A DNA stretch of 64,000 nucleotides from Gordonia sp. OPL2 (GTDB taxonomy: Bacteria; Actinomycetota; Actinomycetes; Mycobacteriales; Mycobacteriaceae): positions 85,634-149,633 of the forward strand of contig NZ_RKME01000011.1 of the NCBI RefSeq assembly GCF_003797825.1, read 5' to 3'. The notes beneath the pieces are model-generated. The model had not been told where the DNA came from and ran no database searches. It saw only the letters and a program-made list of their open reading frames with translations. The number at the start of each line of letters is the position of its first letter. Position 1 is the stretch's first letter. Below, one piece after another: positions 42,898-51,401 of the stretch. Position numbers and translations under genes: made by a program.

Positions 42898-42910
42898 AGG
42901 GGCGAGGGTA
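42898..42910 (-). promoter_or_regulatory. -10 box TACCCT; leaderless start (DUF3068 gene)
   Basis: On the minus strand TACCCT (42910-42905) is followed by 7 nt and ATG 42897. There is no ribosome binding site. Confidence 0.5.
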
Positions 42911-42933
42911 CTGGGCGGCCTCGCGCGCGCAGC

Positions 42934-42949
42934 TACCCTGTTGACCAGC
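42934..42949 (+). promoter_or_regulatory. -10 box TACCCT for the acyltransferase gene
   Basis: TACCCT (42934-42939) lies 10 nt before ATG 42950, back-to-back with the identical hexamer of the divergent gene. The leader would be at most a few nucleotides. Confidence 0.45.
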
Positions 42950-44275
42950 ATGAGCACCACCAACTCTTCGGCCACCACTCACGGAGGCCCCGACCGCGAC
43001 TCCGATGCGGAGCGCGACGGCGCTCGGCGGGGCGTCGCACCGCGCCGCTTCTTCGGGCAGCTCGAGGGCATGCGTGCGCTCGCGGCGATCGGGGTGCTGA
43101 CCACGCATGTCGCCTTCCAGACGCGCGCGGTGGAACTGCCGGTACTGGGACCGGTGCTCGGACGTCTCGACCTCGCGGTGGCCCTGTTCTTCGGGCTGTC
43201 GGGGTTCCTGTTGTGGCGGCCGTGGGTGGCGGCCGCGCACGGCGCCGCGCCGACGCCGTCGGTGCGGCGGTACCTGGCGCATCGGTTCGTGCGGATCTGG
43301 CCCGCGTATGTTGTGGTCGTCGTCCTCGTCCTGACCTTGCTGCCGGACGCCAAGAACGCGGACCTCACCGTCTGGATCGCGAATCTGACCCTCACCCAGG
43401 TCTTCGTGCCGCTGTCGCTGACCGCCGGCCTGACCCAGATGTGGAGTCTGTCGGTCGAGGTCGCCTTCTACGCCCTGTTGCCGATCATCGGGTGGGCGCT
43501 ACTGCGTCTGCGCGTCGATCGCCGGGCCGATCAGCGGACTTGCGCCGACGACTCCGGCCGCATCGCCTGGCGTATCCCCGCGTTGATGGGCCTGGGCGTC
43601 CTGAGTCTCGGTTGGGCGTGGGTCGCGATGGTGCTGCCGGTCGCGGCCGGCGTCGAACCGAAGAACTGGGTGTTCGGGCACCTGCCGTGGTTCGTGGCAG
43701 GGCTCGTGCTGGCCGAACTCGTCGGTGCGATCGAGCTCGACGAACACCGTCCGGTGGCTCGGTGGGTCCGGATCGTCGTGCGCGTCGGGGCCCACCGGGT
43801 GTGGATGGGGATCGTGCTGGTGATCGCCTACACGCTGGCGTGTACGCCGCTCGCCGGCCCGACGGGTCTGGGGGCACTGGCGCCGTGGCAGTTCGCCGTG
43901 AAGATGGTGCTCGGCGCGATCTGTGGTTTCGCGTTGCTGGCGCCGCTGGTGCTGTCGGCGGGACCGTTCCGGGTGCTGACGTCGCGGGTGATGGTGGCGC
44001 TCGGCCGATGGTCCTACGGCATCTTCATCTGGCATCTGGCAGTGCTGGCGGTGGTCTTCCCGCTGTTCGGCATCCTGCCGTTCAACGGCGACTTCCTGCT
44101 GGTGTGGGCCATCACTCTGGGACTGACCATCGGCGTGTCTGCGGCGAGCTACGCGTTCATCGAGGAGCCCGCCCGACGCTGGTTGCGCACACGGGAACGG
44201 ACCAGACCGGAACGCAGCCGCTCGACCGTGATCAGCCAGACGGTGAGTGAGACGGCGACCAGCGCCGGGAGCTGA
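42950..44275 (+). CDS. Membrane acyltransferase, acyltransferase-3 family (Rv0228-like)
   Basis: A 441-residue integral membrane O-acyltransferase with about ten helices. The family start LEGMRALAAIGVLTTHVAF supplies the catalytic-type His, followed by FFGLSGFLLWRPWV, the RYLAHRFVRIWPAY loop Arg motif, and SYGIFIWHLAVL near the end. Such proteins acylate wall glycans, lipids or antibiotics at the membrane. The counterpart is M. tuberculosis Rv0228 by position. The N-terminal 30 residues and the last 35 are hydrophilic. The last 127 bp overlap the convergent aftD gene. Natural partners are the arabinan or mannan glycans made by this block, though the acceptor is inferred only. Confidence 0.86.
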   Translation: MSTTNSSATTHGGPDRDSDAERDGARRGVAPRRFFGQLEGMRALAAIGVLTTHVAFQTRAVELPVLGPVLGRLDLAVALFFGLSGFLLWRPWVAAAHGAAPTPSVRRYLAHRFVRIWPAYVVVVVLVLTLLPDAKNADLTVWIANLTLTQVFVPLSLTAGLTQMWSLSVEVAFYALLPIIGWALLRLRVDRRADQRTCADDSGRIAWRIPALMGLGVLSLGWAWVAMVLPVAAGVEPKNWVFGHLPWFVAGLVLAELVGAIELDEHRPVARWVRIVVRVGAHRVWMGIVLVIAYTLACTPLAGPTGLGALAPWQFAVKMVLGAICGFALLAPLVLSAGPFRVLTSRVMVALGRWSYGIFIWHLAVLAVVFPLFGILPFNGDFLLVWAITLGLTIGVSAASYAFIEEPARRWLRTRERTRPERSRSTVISQTVSETATSAGS

Positions 44276-47200
44276 ACCCACCAGTCGAAGCCGTGGTAAC
44301 CAGTCGACGCGTGCCACGGTCCGGCGGCGAGACCGACGGTCGCGAGGGTCATCGCCGCGAAGACGACCACCACTCCGACGCCCGGCCTGCGGGCCGTCAG
44401 CCACCACGCGGCTGCGCCGACGACGGTCGACACCACCAGCCCCCACCAGCCCGACAACAGCCACGACGCCGCCGTCCATCCGACGACGGCCGTCGCCGCG
44501 AGCCAGAACGGTGTCGCGGGTGAGGGTGGCGCGGGCGAGGGTGCCCGATCGCGGATGTCGGCGGTGGGTTCAGCCGGGGGAGCCGTCGGCGTCGCCATTG
44601 ACGTCGCCGTCGTCGTCGTTGATGCCGCCGTTGACGCCGTCGCCGTCGCCGTCGGGTCGGGTTCGGTCGGGTCGGGCACTGTCGGGTCAGGCACCGTCGG
44701 GTCGGGTTCGGTCGGGTCGGGCACTGCCGGGTCGGGTTCCGTCAGGTCGGGTTGTGTCAGGTCAGGCGCCGTCAGGCCGGGCGCTGTCGGGTCGGGTTCC
44801 TGTTGGGCGGCCCGCGGCACCGCCGCCGCCTCGCGTCTGCGCCGCGGCCACCAGGCGGCGGCCAGCACCACCGCCATGAGTGCGAGACCGATGCCGAGGG
44901 ACCAGCGGTAGACCGAGTCGAACCGATAGGTGAGCGTGAGGGTTCCGTCGGCACCGGCGGGCACGACCCAGCCCTGTTGCCAGCCGTTCATCACGACCGG
45001 CCGCAACATCGTGCCCCCGAGCTCGGCCTGCCAGCCCGAGTTCGTGCTCTCCGGGACCACCAGGAACCGGTCACCGTCGGCGCGGGCGACCTCGACCGTG
45101 CGGTGGGTCGCCGACCAGTCACCGATGGCGGGAACCGTCGGGTCGGCGGTGCTCGCCTCGGGTGCGTCGACGACCGGCAGCGACACCTGATCGACGGTGA
45201 ATGCGGTGCCCGGATTCACCGACAGCTCCTGCTCACCGCCGCCGACGGGCACGGGGGCCGGCGAGCACGGCCGCGCGACGACGGGCTGCCCGTCTCGCAA
45301 TGCTTTGGCCGTGGTGCGCACCGACAACCCGATCACCTGACCGGACACGGTGATCCCGAGCCCGGCGTCGCAGCCGATCTCCACCGGCCGGTCGGGGCCC
45401 TGGGCGGCGGTCGTCGCCGCCGGAGCCGGCTCGATCCGGACCTCGCTGATCCCGGCGGGCGCGGGGCGTGCGAAGCCGAGGCTGTTGACGTCGATCAGGT
45501 CCGTCGTCTTCGTGATCGTGATGCCGATGCGGTCGGTGACCGCCGGGTCGAGCTCGACGACGCCGTCGCGCCCGACGTCGCGGACCTGGGTGCCGGTGCC
45601 GAGGTCGACGCCGACCCGTGTGGTCGATGCGGGATAGCGTTGCGGCAGAACGAGTCTGAGCCGCTCGACCCGCTGCCGTTCGGGAAGTCGGATGGTCAGC
45701 TCGGGTTTCTCGCTGCGTCGTCGATCGGCCGCCGACGACCCGCTGTCGCCCTCGGGGGCGGTCCAGGTGGTGCCGACGTCGCCGTCGACCGCCGCACTCG
45801 CATTGCCCCGCGGGTCGTCGACGCCGGTCGGCCCGTCGGCGGTGATCTGTCCGGGTGCGGAGATCAGGGCACGCAACCCGTCGCCGGATCGTGGTCGCAG
45901 GACGACACTGGGGGCCACCGCCACCGGGCCGGGCACCGACAGGGTGCGGGTGAAGATGCGCGGCGTCTCCGGGGTGAGTCCGAGGCCGGGGGCGCAGCGG
46001 ACCGCCGGCCCGTCGTCGACGCAGGCGGAGCGGCCACCGAGTTCCTGGGTGAGCAGCCATCCCGCGACCGACGTGCCCGCCGGAGGTGCCGGCAGGGTGA
46101 CCCGATGACGTACGGCGATCGGCAGCCGACTCGACAGGTCGCTCAGCGACACCTCGCCGATCGCGAACTGGTTGCCGGCCAATCCGTTGGCCGTGCTGAT
46201 CGCGCGCAGCTGTACCCAGCGGGTCGGACCACTCGGGGCGGTGACGGTGACGGGCTCGCCCGGTTCGACACCTTGCGCGACCGAGCTGCCCGCCTCGGTG
46301 GTGACGAGGATGCCGGTGACGTCCGGGCCGATCGCCTTGGCCGTCGTGACGGTGACCGCGAGATCCGTTCGTGGCCGGGTGAAGTCGAGCCGCAGCCACT
46401 GGCCGACCGCGGAGTCCAGACCGCTGCTCACCCACGCCGTGTCGGGGTCGCCGTCGAAGGCGGCCGCCGTCGAGTTCGACGGCGACGTCTGACCCAGTTG
46501 GGTTGCGTCCGAGGCCGATCCCGACGCCGAGACGCGCACCTGCCCGGGTTGGTTGTCGAGCAGCCATTCGCCGCGGACGAGTGGTTGCCCGGTGACGGGA
46601 TAGTCGGGTGCGGCGTTCTGGGTGCGTCTCGGATCACCGGAGGCACGGATGGCGGAGCTGTGGTCGTCGACGCGGCCGAAGTCGGTCTCGCGGTCCGCGG
46701 GCGAGTCGGTGATCGTGACGCCGCCGCGTCCCGCCCCGACACCGGCCGCCCGGGCGTCGGCGTCGAGGACCGATGGCCCCATCGGGGGGAGCCCGCGCCG
46801 AGCTCGATCCTCCTGCACGGCGGCCAGGGCCTCCGGACCGCCGGCGACCCGCGGTGTCGAATCGGCGTCGACGAGGACCGGTCCGGTGCCGGGGAATCCG
46901 ACGCCGCCGCGCACCGCGTAGATCGAGATGGCGGGCAGGGGTGGGCGTAACCCGTTGTCGCGGACGACGCCCGGTGCGCTCGGTGGGCTGACGTCGGGGC
47001 CGAACGAGGCGACCTCGGTCAGACCGGGAGAGGTCTCCAGGGCCTGCCGGGCGACGAGCGGTCGCGCGGAGCGCGAGCTGTCGGGATCGAGATCTGCTCG
47101 TAGGACGACGAATCCGATGCCTTGCTGCGCGAGCGTTGCGGCGAGACCGGGTGAACCGCGGCCGTTGGCGATGTCGCGTTGGACGGAGTCGAGGGCCCGG

Positions 47201-49158
47201 ATCGCCCCGGGGGGCGTCAACGGGATCGCGTCACGCACCGCCCACGGGTCGTCGGCGAGCGGTTGCATCGGCTCGTCGCGGGTCAGCCCCCACAGCTGGT
47301 CGGCGAAGGGGGCGCCGGGCACCACCAGGCTGCGGGTCGCGGCGTTGCTGTGTTGTCCGGGACCGGACTGTGGGCGAGGGTGCTGTGCGGGACGGTTCTG
47401 CGCGGGGCTGTCCGGTGGGGGCCGGTGTGCGGTGGGGGTGCTCGGCGTGGACGTGTTCGGGGCGGTGGTGTTCGGGGCGGTGGTGTTCGGACCGGACGTA
47501 TTCGGAGCGGTGGTGTTCGGTGTCGCGGTGTTCGGCGTCGAGGTGCCCGATGCGGGAGTGCCTGATGTGGAGGTGCCCGATGCGGGTACGGTGCTGCCGT
47601 GGTCGGCGAGCCACTTTGCGGTGGCTGGCCAGTAATCGGGGATCTTCGTGTAGGTCCCGGCGGGCGCGAGCTGTCCGGTCCAGAGCAGCGATCCGGCTCC
47701 GATGGCGGCGACGACCACGACGATGGTCGCCGCGACCGGCCGAGAGCGTTGCGGGTTCGCGAATCCGGCGAGTGTCTCGCGCACGGAGACGGTGCCGGGC
47801 AACGGAACCCGCGCGAGCAGGTGCGCGACCCCGAGCACGAGCGGGATCCGGATGAACGGCTCGAACTTGTGGATATTGCGCAAGGCCGCGCCGGGGCCGT
47901 CGAGGAACACGCGCACGGGTTCGGCGATGGGCGACCCGAGTTGGCCCGCGAAGCCGACGCACATCAGCAGCAGGCCGACCGTCAGGACGGTGACCAGGCG
48001 GCCGCGGGAGGGCATGTGTCGCATGCACAGTCCGGCCAGGCCCGCCGCGGCGAGCACGCCGGTCGCGAGGACTGCGGCCGGTTGGGTGACCAACACTGCG
48101 CCGGCGACGCGTTCGGGGGACACGAACGGTGTCCACGAACTCGTCCCGCGCAGCACCTCGGTCAGTGATGTCCACTCGGTGGTGACGCGCGATGACTCGA
48201 TGAAATCCAGGAACGGCGGACTGACCCGCGACAGGATCAGCAGGGGGATCAGCCACCAGGCGCAGGCCATGGCGAGTCCGAGCGTCCACCACGCTCCGAA
48301 GCGCCACCAGCGGGCCGCGGGGCGGCCCGTCAGGGCCGGTGCGTGCAGCAGCCACCACACCACGGCGACCCCGACCGCCGCGACGGTTGCCACCGCGTTG
48401 ACGGCGCCCATGAGCGCCACCGCTGCTGCCGACTGTGCTGCCGGCCGCCACAGCGGGTCCGTGGGTGTTGTGGCGGGCGCCGGGCCGGCGGTGTTCGGGT
48501 GGCTGGGGTCGGGTTCGAGGGTGTTCGGCCGGTGGGGCGTTGTGTCGTCGGCGTTTCGCCGGTGGGGCGTTGTGTCGTCGGCGCGCGGGGTTCGGGCCGC
48601 CCGGTCGCGGTCGAGCACGCGGACCAGCGGGATCAGTACCCACGGCGCGAGCACCATCGGCAGTGTCTCCGACGAGATCGAGCCGATCGTGGTCAGTACA
48701 CGGGGACTCAGCACGAAGATGATCGCCGCGATCACCCGTGACCCGGGCGAGCCGATCCGCATCACCTCGGCGAGACGCACGATGCCGACGAATCCGACGA
48801 CGAGCAGCACCGCCCACCACAGCCGCTGGATCACCCAGGGCGGTAGGTGCAGCACCTCGCCGAGCGCGAAGAACGAACCGTGGGGGAAGAAGTAGCCGTA
48901 GGCCTGGTTCTGCACCTGGCCCATCGGCGCGTTGGGTGTCCACAGGTGTGCGGCCCGGCCGAGGAAGCCGATCGGGTCGGCGGTCAGGTCGAGCTTGGTG
49001 TCGGCGGCGATGCGGCCGGGCGACTGCAGGAAGGAGACGATCACTGCCAGCAGCGCCGCGATCACCACACCGCGACGGGAGAGTGTCGTGTCCGGCGGCG
49101 CGCTCGACGGTGCACCCGACGGTGCGCTCGACGACGCGCCGAGCCGGGCCGAGGTCAC
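44149..49158 (-). CDS. aftD: AftD-type alpha-(1->3)-arabinofuranosyltransferase (DUF3367) with repeat insertions
   Basis: A 1669-residue GT-C membrane glycosyltransferase adding arabinofuranose branches to arabinogalactan and lipoarabinomannan. Residues 30-480 contain about eleven helices; RIAADTKLDLTADPIGFLGRA after the first helix holds the acidic residues typical of GT-C catalytic loops. A very long extracytoplasmic region with carbohydrate-binding-like beta domains follows, and two or more helices lie at the C-terminus. M. tuberculosis AftD is about 1400 residues; much of the excess here is 15-bp repeat product at residues 192-223, 527-576 and 1450-1500. The small DUF2613 gene stands 10 bp upstream as in M. 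tuberculosis. The 3' end overlaps the acyltransferase gene by 127 bp. Confidence 0.9.
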   Translation of the reverse strand: MTSARLGASSSAPSGAPSSAPPDTTLSRRGVVIAALLAVIVSFLQSPGRIAADTKLDLTADPIGFLGRAAHLWTPNAPMGQVQNQAYGYFFPHGSFFALGEVLHLPPWVIQRLWWAVLLVVGFVGIVRLAEVMRIGSPGSRVIAAIIFVLSPRVLTTIGSISSETLPMVLAPWVLIPLVRVLDRDRAARTPRADDTTPHRRNADDTTPHRPNTLEPDPSHPNTAGPAPATTPTDPLWRPAAQSAAAVALMGAVNAVATVAAVGVAVVWWLLHAPALTGRPAARWWRFGAWWTLGLAMACAWWLIPLLILSRVSPPFLDFIESSRVTTEWTSLTEVLRGTSSWTPFVSPERVAGAVLVTQPAAVLATGVLAAAGLAGLCMRHMPSRGRLVTVLTVGLLLMCVGFAGQLGSPIAEPVRVFLDGPGAALRNIHKFEPFIRIPLVLGVAHLLARVPLPGTVSVRETLAGFANPQRSRPVAATIVVVVAAIGAGSLLWTGQLAPAGTYTKIPDYWPATAKWLADHGSTVPASGTSTSGTPASGTSTPNTATPNTTAPNTSGPNTTAPNTTAPNTSTPSTPTAHRPPPDSPAQNRPAQHPRPQSGPGQHSNAATRSLVVPGAPFADQLWGLTRDEPMQPLADDPWAVRDAIPLTPPGAIRALDSVQRDIANGRGSPGLAATLAQQGIGFVVLRADLDPDSSRSARPLVARQALETSPGLTEVASFGPDVSPPSAPGVVRDNGLRPPLPAISIYAVRGGVGFPGTGPVLVDADSTPRVAGGPEALAAVQEDRARRGLPPMGPSVLDADARAAGVGAGRGGVTITDSPADRETDFGRVDDHSSAIRASGDPRRTQNAAPDYPVTGQPLVRGEWLLDNQPGQVRVSASGSASDATQLGQTSPSNSTAAAFDGDPDTAWVSSGLDSAVGQWLRLDFTRPRTDLAVTVTTAKAIGPDVTGILVTTEAGSSVAQGVEPGEPVTVTAPSGPTRWVQLRAISTANGLAGNQFAIGEVSLSDLSSRLPIAVRHRVTLPAPPAGTSVAGWLLTQELGGRSACVDDGPAVRCAPGLGLTPETPRIFTRTLSVPGPVAVAPSVVLRPRSGDGLRALISAPGQITADGPTGVDDPRGNASAAVDGDVGTTWTAPEGDSGSSAADRRRSEKPELTIRLPERQRVERLRLVLPQRYPASTTRVGVDLGTGTQVRDVGRDGVVELDPAVTDRIGITITKTTDLIDVNSLGFARPAPAGISEVRIEPAPAATTAAQGPDRPVEIGCDAGLGITVSGQVIGLSVRTTAKALRDGQPVVARPCSPAPVPVGGGEQELSVNPGTAFTVDQVSLPVVDAPEASTADPTVPAIGDWSATHRTVEVARADGDRFLVVPESTNSGWQAELGGTMLRPVVMNGWQQGWVVPAGADGTLTLTYRFDSVYRWSLGIGLALMAVVLAAAWWPRRRREAAAVPRAAQQEPDPTAPGLTAPDLTQPDLTEPDPAVPDPTEPDPTVPDPTVPDPTEPDPTATATASTAASTTTTATSMATPTAPPAEPTADIRDRAPSPAPPSPATPFWLAATAVVGWTAASWLLSGWWGLVVSTVVGAAAWWLTARRPGVGVVVVFAAMTLATVGLAAGPWHASTGYHGFDWWVQLPALVAVSLTVWLITVERLRSGLVRSRVRNQRRAGSSMNA
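44660..44809. repeat. Ten 15-bp tandem units near the aftD 3' end
   Basis: Ten consecutive 15-bp units such as GGTTCGGTCGGGTCG, GGCACTGTCGGGTCA and GGCACCGTCGGGTCG. The minus strand encodes PDPTV, PDPTE, PDLTE and PDPAV between membrane segments of AftD. Confidence 0.9.
47431..47580. repeat. Ten 15-bp tandem units in the middle of aftD
   Basis: Units like GGCGGTGGTGTTCGG (two exact copies at 47461-47490), ACCGGACGTATTCGG and AGCGGTGGTGTTCGG, decaying to TGCGGGAGTGCCTGA. They encode PNTTA, PNTSG and SGTST pentapeptides in the extracytoplasmic region just after the membrane domain. Confidence 0.9.
48491..48585. repeat. 15-bp-periodic tract with a 25-bp direct repeat (30-bp period) in aftD
   Basis: A 25-bp sequence is identical at 48529-48553 and 48559-48583, a period of 30 bp (two 15-bp units), within a wider 15-bp-periodic tract. 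It encodes the duplicated ADDTTPHR segment in a loop between membrane helices. Confidence 0.8.
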
Positions 49159-49168
49159 AGCGCCAGGG

Positions 49169-49369
49169 TCAGTTGTCGGCTCCGGAGTCGCCCCGCGTGC
49201 CGTAGTCGACCGATCCCTGCACGAACCCGCTGTTGGGATTGACGTTGTTGACGTCGGTCGAGGGGCTCGTCTCCGTTGTCAGGAACCCGCCGAGGAACAC
49301 GGCGCCGAGTCCCACCACGATGCCGGCGACTCCGGCCACGGCTCCGGCCACGAGGCGGTTGTTGGTCAT
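49169..49369 (-). CDS. DUF2613 small membrane protein (Rv0236A-like)
   Basis: A 66-residue protein with one long hydrophobic segment (residues 6-30, GAVAGVAGIVVGLGAVFLGG) and a polar C-terminus containing VNPNSGFVQGSVDYGTR, the conserved DUF2613 end. Its size and place, 10 bp upstream of aftD, match M. tuberculosis Rv0236A. I infer that it is a partner or stability factor for AftD. It is too short to be an enzyme. Confidence 0.88.
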   Translation of the reverse strand: MTNNRLVAGAVAGVAGIVVGLGAVFLGGFLTTETSPSTDVNNVNPNSGFVQGSVDYGTRGDSGADN

Positions 49370-49442
49370 GGCGACGAAAATACCATCGACGATGTGAGCG
49401 TCGGCTGAGCGTGCGGGCTGAGCGTGCGGTCAGTGCACGCGG

Positions 49443-51284
49443 TCAGTGCGACAGCACCGGCACCAGGAGTCTCGACGAGCTCGCGATCGTGTTGCGGCTC
49501 GCCTCACCCACATCCGCGTGGCGGAAGCCGAGGATCGTCGGCGCGTCGTCGGCGTGATCCGAGCTGGTCAACACCAGCCGTAGGCGATGGCCCGGTGACA
49601 GGCGTCGAGCGTTGGCGACGACGGGGATTCGATAGGTGATCTGCTCGCCGACCGGGATGGCCTGCGGGGTCGTGCACGGTAGGACCGGGCGCCCGGGTCG
49701 GCTGCGCTCCTCGTCGACTGCCCGCAGCGACGCGCGAAGCCAACCACCGGTGATCGGTGTGGCCATGCTGTCGTTGCCGGTGTGGCCGGTGTGCACGTCG
49801 GTGGGGCGGGAGTTGGAATCGTCGGAGTCGTCGTCCGGGGTGTCGGAGCCGCGATCGTCGGAGTCCGGGGTGCCTGGAGCGACGTCGTAGAGCACGGCGA
49901 TCCACGCGGTGTCGACACCTGTGATCGCCGCGTCCAGACGCAGTTCGAAATCGCCGGCGAGGTCGAGCGAGCTCTCGACGGTCGGGCCCTCCCAGACCAG
50001 ACGGTCGGCGTGTGGCTCGGCGGCGCGGGGGGTGTGGAAGTCATCGGGGACGTGGAAGTAGGAGCGGGTTCCGCTCTCACCCTCGTCGATGTCGAGCGTG
50101 CCGTCGGCGCGCAGCGCGTACTCGACGATGTGCGACTCGGCCGGCGGCCAGACGCGTGCCGTGTGCCATTCGTCGGAGCCGGGCAGTGCATATCGGATGG
50201 GGTCGCCCTCCATGATCCCGGTGTCGGCTCCCTTCAGCCAGTGGTCGTACCACGCGAGGGCCTCGACGTGCAGCGTCTCCCACGGCCAGTTGAGACCCCC
50301 CTCCGGCAGCAGGCTCATCCGGACATTCGGATTGTGCGCCAAGGCTTCCCACGTCGTGAAGGTCCCCGGAAGATGCATGATGACGTTGTCCCAGTCGCAT
50401 CCGAGGTAGACGGGGATCTGCACGTCGGCGAGCGAGGCGCTGACGTTACGGTCGGCCCAGAAGTCGTCGTGGGTGGGATGCTCCACGGCACTTTCGCGCC
50501 ACAGCCGCCCGAACGGCTCGTCCGGGTAGTGCGCTTTGAGGATCGGGGTGAGCGCGGCGGCGGCGGCCTCGCCGTTCACGTGGTCCAGGCGGCGATGAAC
50601 CCGTCTGTCCGACAACACCTTTGTCAGCAACTTCAGGGCGGTGCTTCGCCACAGGCGGTCAGTCCGCTGACTGAGAACGCCGATCGCGCTGAACCACGGC
50701 CCGACGAAGGACGACACGAACAAACCGTGATGGGACAGGGCGTCGTACACGCTCTCGTTCACCCCGAACGGAAAGATCGCCTTGAGTGACGGCGGTCGCT
50801 CGGCCGCTGCCGACAACTGCACCATCGCGAAGTAGCTGATCCCGAGCATGCCGACGTTCCCGTCGCACCACGGCTGGGCGGCGACCCATTCGATCAGGTC
50901 GTACAGGTCTTCGCGTTCCTGGTGATCGAAGAATGTCCAGGTGCCGTCGGACCCCGCGGTGCCTCGGGCGTTGGCGATGACGTGGACGTATCCGCGCGGG
51001 ACGAAGAAATCGCTCGCGCCCGCTTCCACGAGGCCGAGGGGAGCCCGGGTGTTCTGGATCTGACGTGGGTATGCGGAGAAGGAGATGAGGGCGGGCACTG
51101 GCGGCGCGGTGGTCGGGCGGTACAGGTCGGCACGTAGATCGATTCCGTCCCGCATCGGCACGGCGACATCGTGGGTCTCGGTCATCGCGTGAACCGGTTC
51201 GCTCAGATTGCGGAAGTCTCGGCCGGTGGTCTGAATCCCGTTCAGGCGGCGTTGGCCGCGTTCGATGCCGGAAACCTGGGACAT
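49443..51284 (-). CDS. CocE/NonD-family S15 serine hydrolase
   Basis: A 613-residue alpha/beta hydrolase of the X-Pro dipeptidyl-peptidase S15 family. The nucleophile elbow GISYFA follows WCDGNVGMLG near residue 130. The mid-domain has HYPDEPFGRLWRES, and the C-terminal jelly-roll domain carries YRIPVVANARRLSPGHRLRLVLTSSDH. Residues 470-504 are an insertion of 15-bp-periodic Asp/Ser-rich sequence in that domain. ATG 51284 has GGAG 8 nt upstream, which decides the start over ATGs at 51314 and 51329. No signal peptide is seen. It diverges from a TetR gene across a strong inverted repeat. The substrate could be an ester, amide or drug; family members include cocaine esterase and glutaryl acylases. 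Confidence 0.87.
   Translation of the reverse strand: MSQVSGIERGQRRLNGIQTTGRDFRNLSEPVHAMTETHDVAVPMRDGIDLRADLYRPTTAPPVPALISFSAYPRQIQNTRAPLGLVEAGASDFFVPRGYVHVIANARGTAGSDGTWTFFDHQEREDLYDLIEWVAAQPWCDGNVGMLGISYFAMVQLSAAAERPPSLKAIFPFGVNESVYDALSHHGLFVSSFVGPWFSAIGVLSQRTDRLWRSTALKLLTKVLSDRRVHRRLDHVNGEAAAAALTPILKAHYPDEPFGRLWRESAVEHPTHDDFWADRNVSASLADVQIPVYLGCDWDNVIMHLPGTFTTWEALAHNPNVRMSLLPEGGLNWPWETLHVEALAWYDHWLKGADTGIMEGDPIRYALPGSDEWHTARVWPPAESHIVEYALRADGTLDIDEGESGTRSYFHVPDDFHTPRAAEPHADRLVWEGPTVESSLDLAGDFELRLDAAITGVDTAWIAVLYDVAPGTPDSDDRGSDTPDDDSDDSNSRPTDVHTGHTGNDSMATPITGGWLRASLRAVDEERSRPGRPVLPCTTPQAIPVGEQITYRIPVVANARRLSPGHRLRLVLTSSDHADDAPTILGFRHADVGEASRNTIASSSRLLVPVLSH
49773..49877. repeat. Seven 15-bp units in the S15 hydrolase
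   Basis: Units include GTTGCCGGTGTGGCC, GGTGTGCACGTCGGT, ATCGTCGGAGTCGTC, GTCCGGGGTGTCGGA and GTCCGGGGTGCCTGG. They encode an acidic Asp/Ser-rich loop in the C-terminal domain. Confidence 0.65.
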
Positions 51285-51336
51285 GGAAACACTCCGCTGC
51301 GAAAAGATCGCCATGAATTTGAGTGGCAATCAATAC

Positions 51337-51357
51337 CTTTTAAGTAATGCTTAAAAG
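51337..51357. promoter_or_regulatory. 21-bp inverted repeat, TetR-type operator
   Basis: CTTTTAAG-TAATG-CTTAAAAG has perfect 8-bp arms around a 5-bp spacer. It stands in an unusually AT-rich patch of the 117-bp divergent region between the S15 hydrolase and TetR genes, and should overlap both promoters. Confidence 0.8.
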
Positions 51358-51401
51358 CATGGCATGATCTGGTGCGAGCTGCAAGAGGGGAGAATGGGCG
51401 G

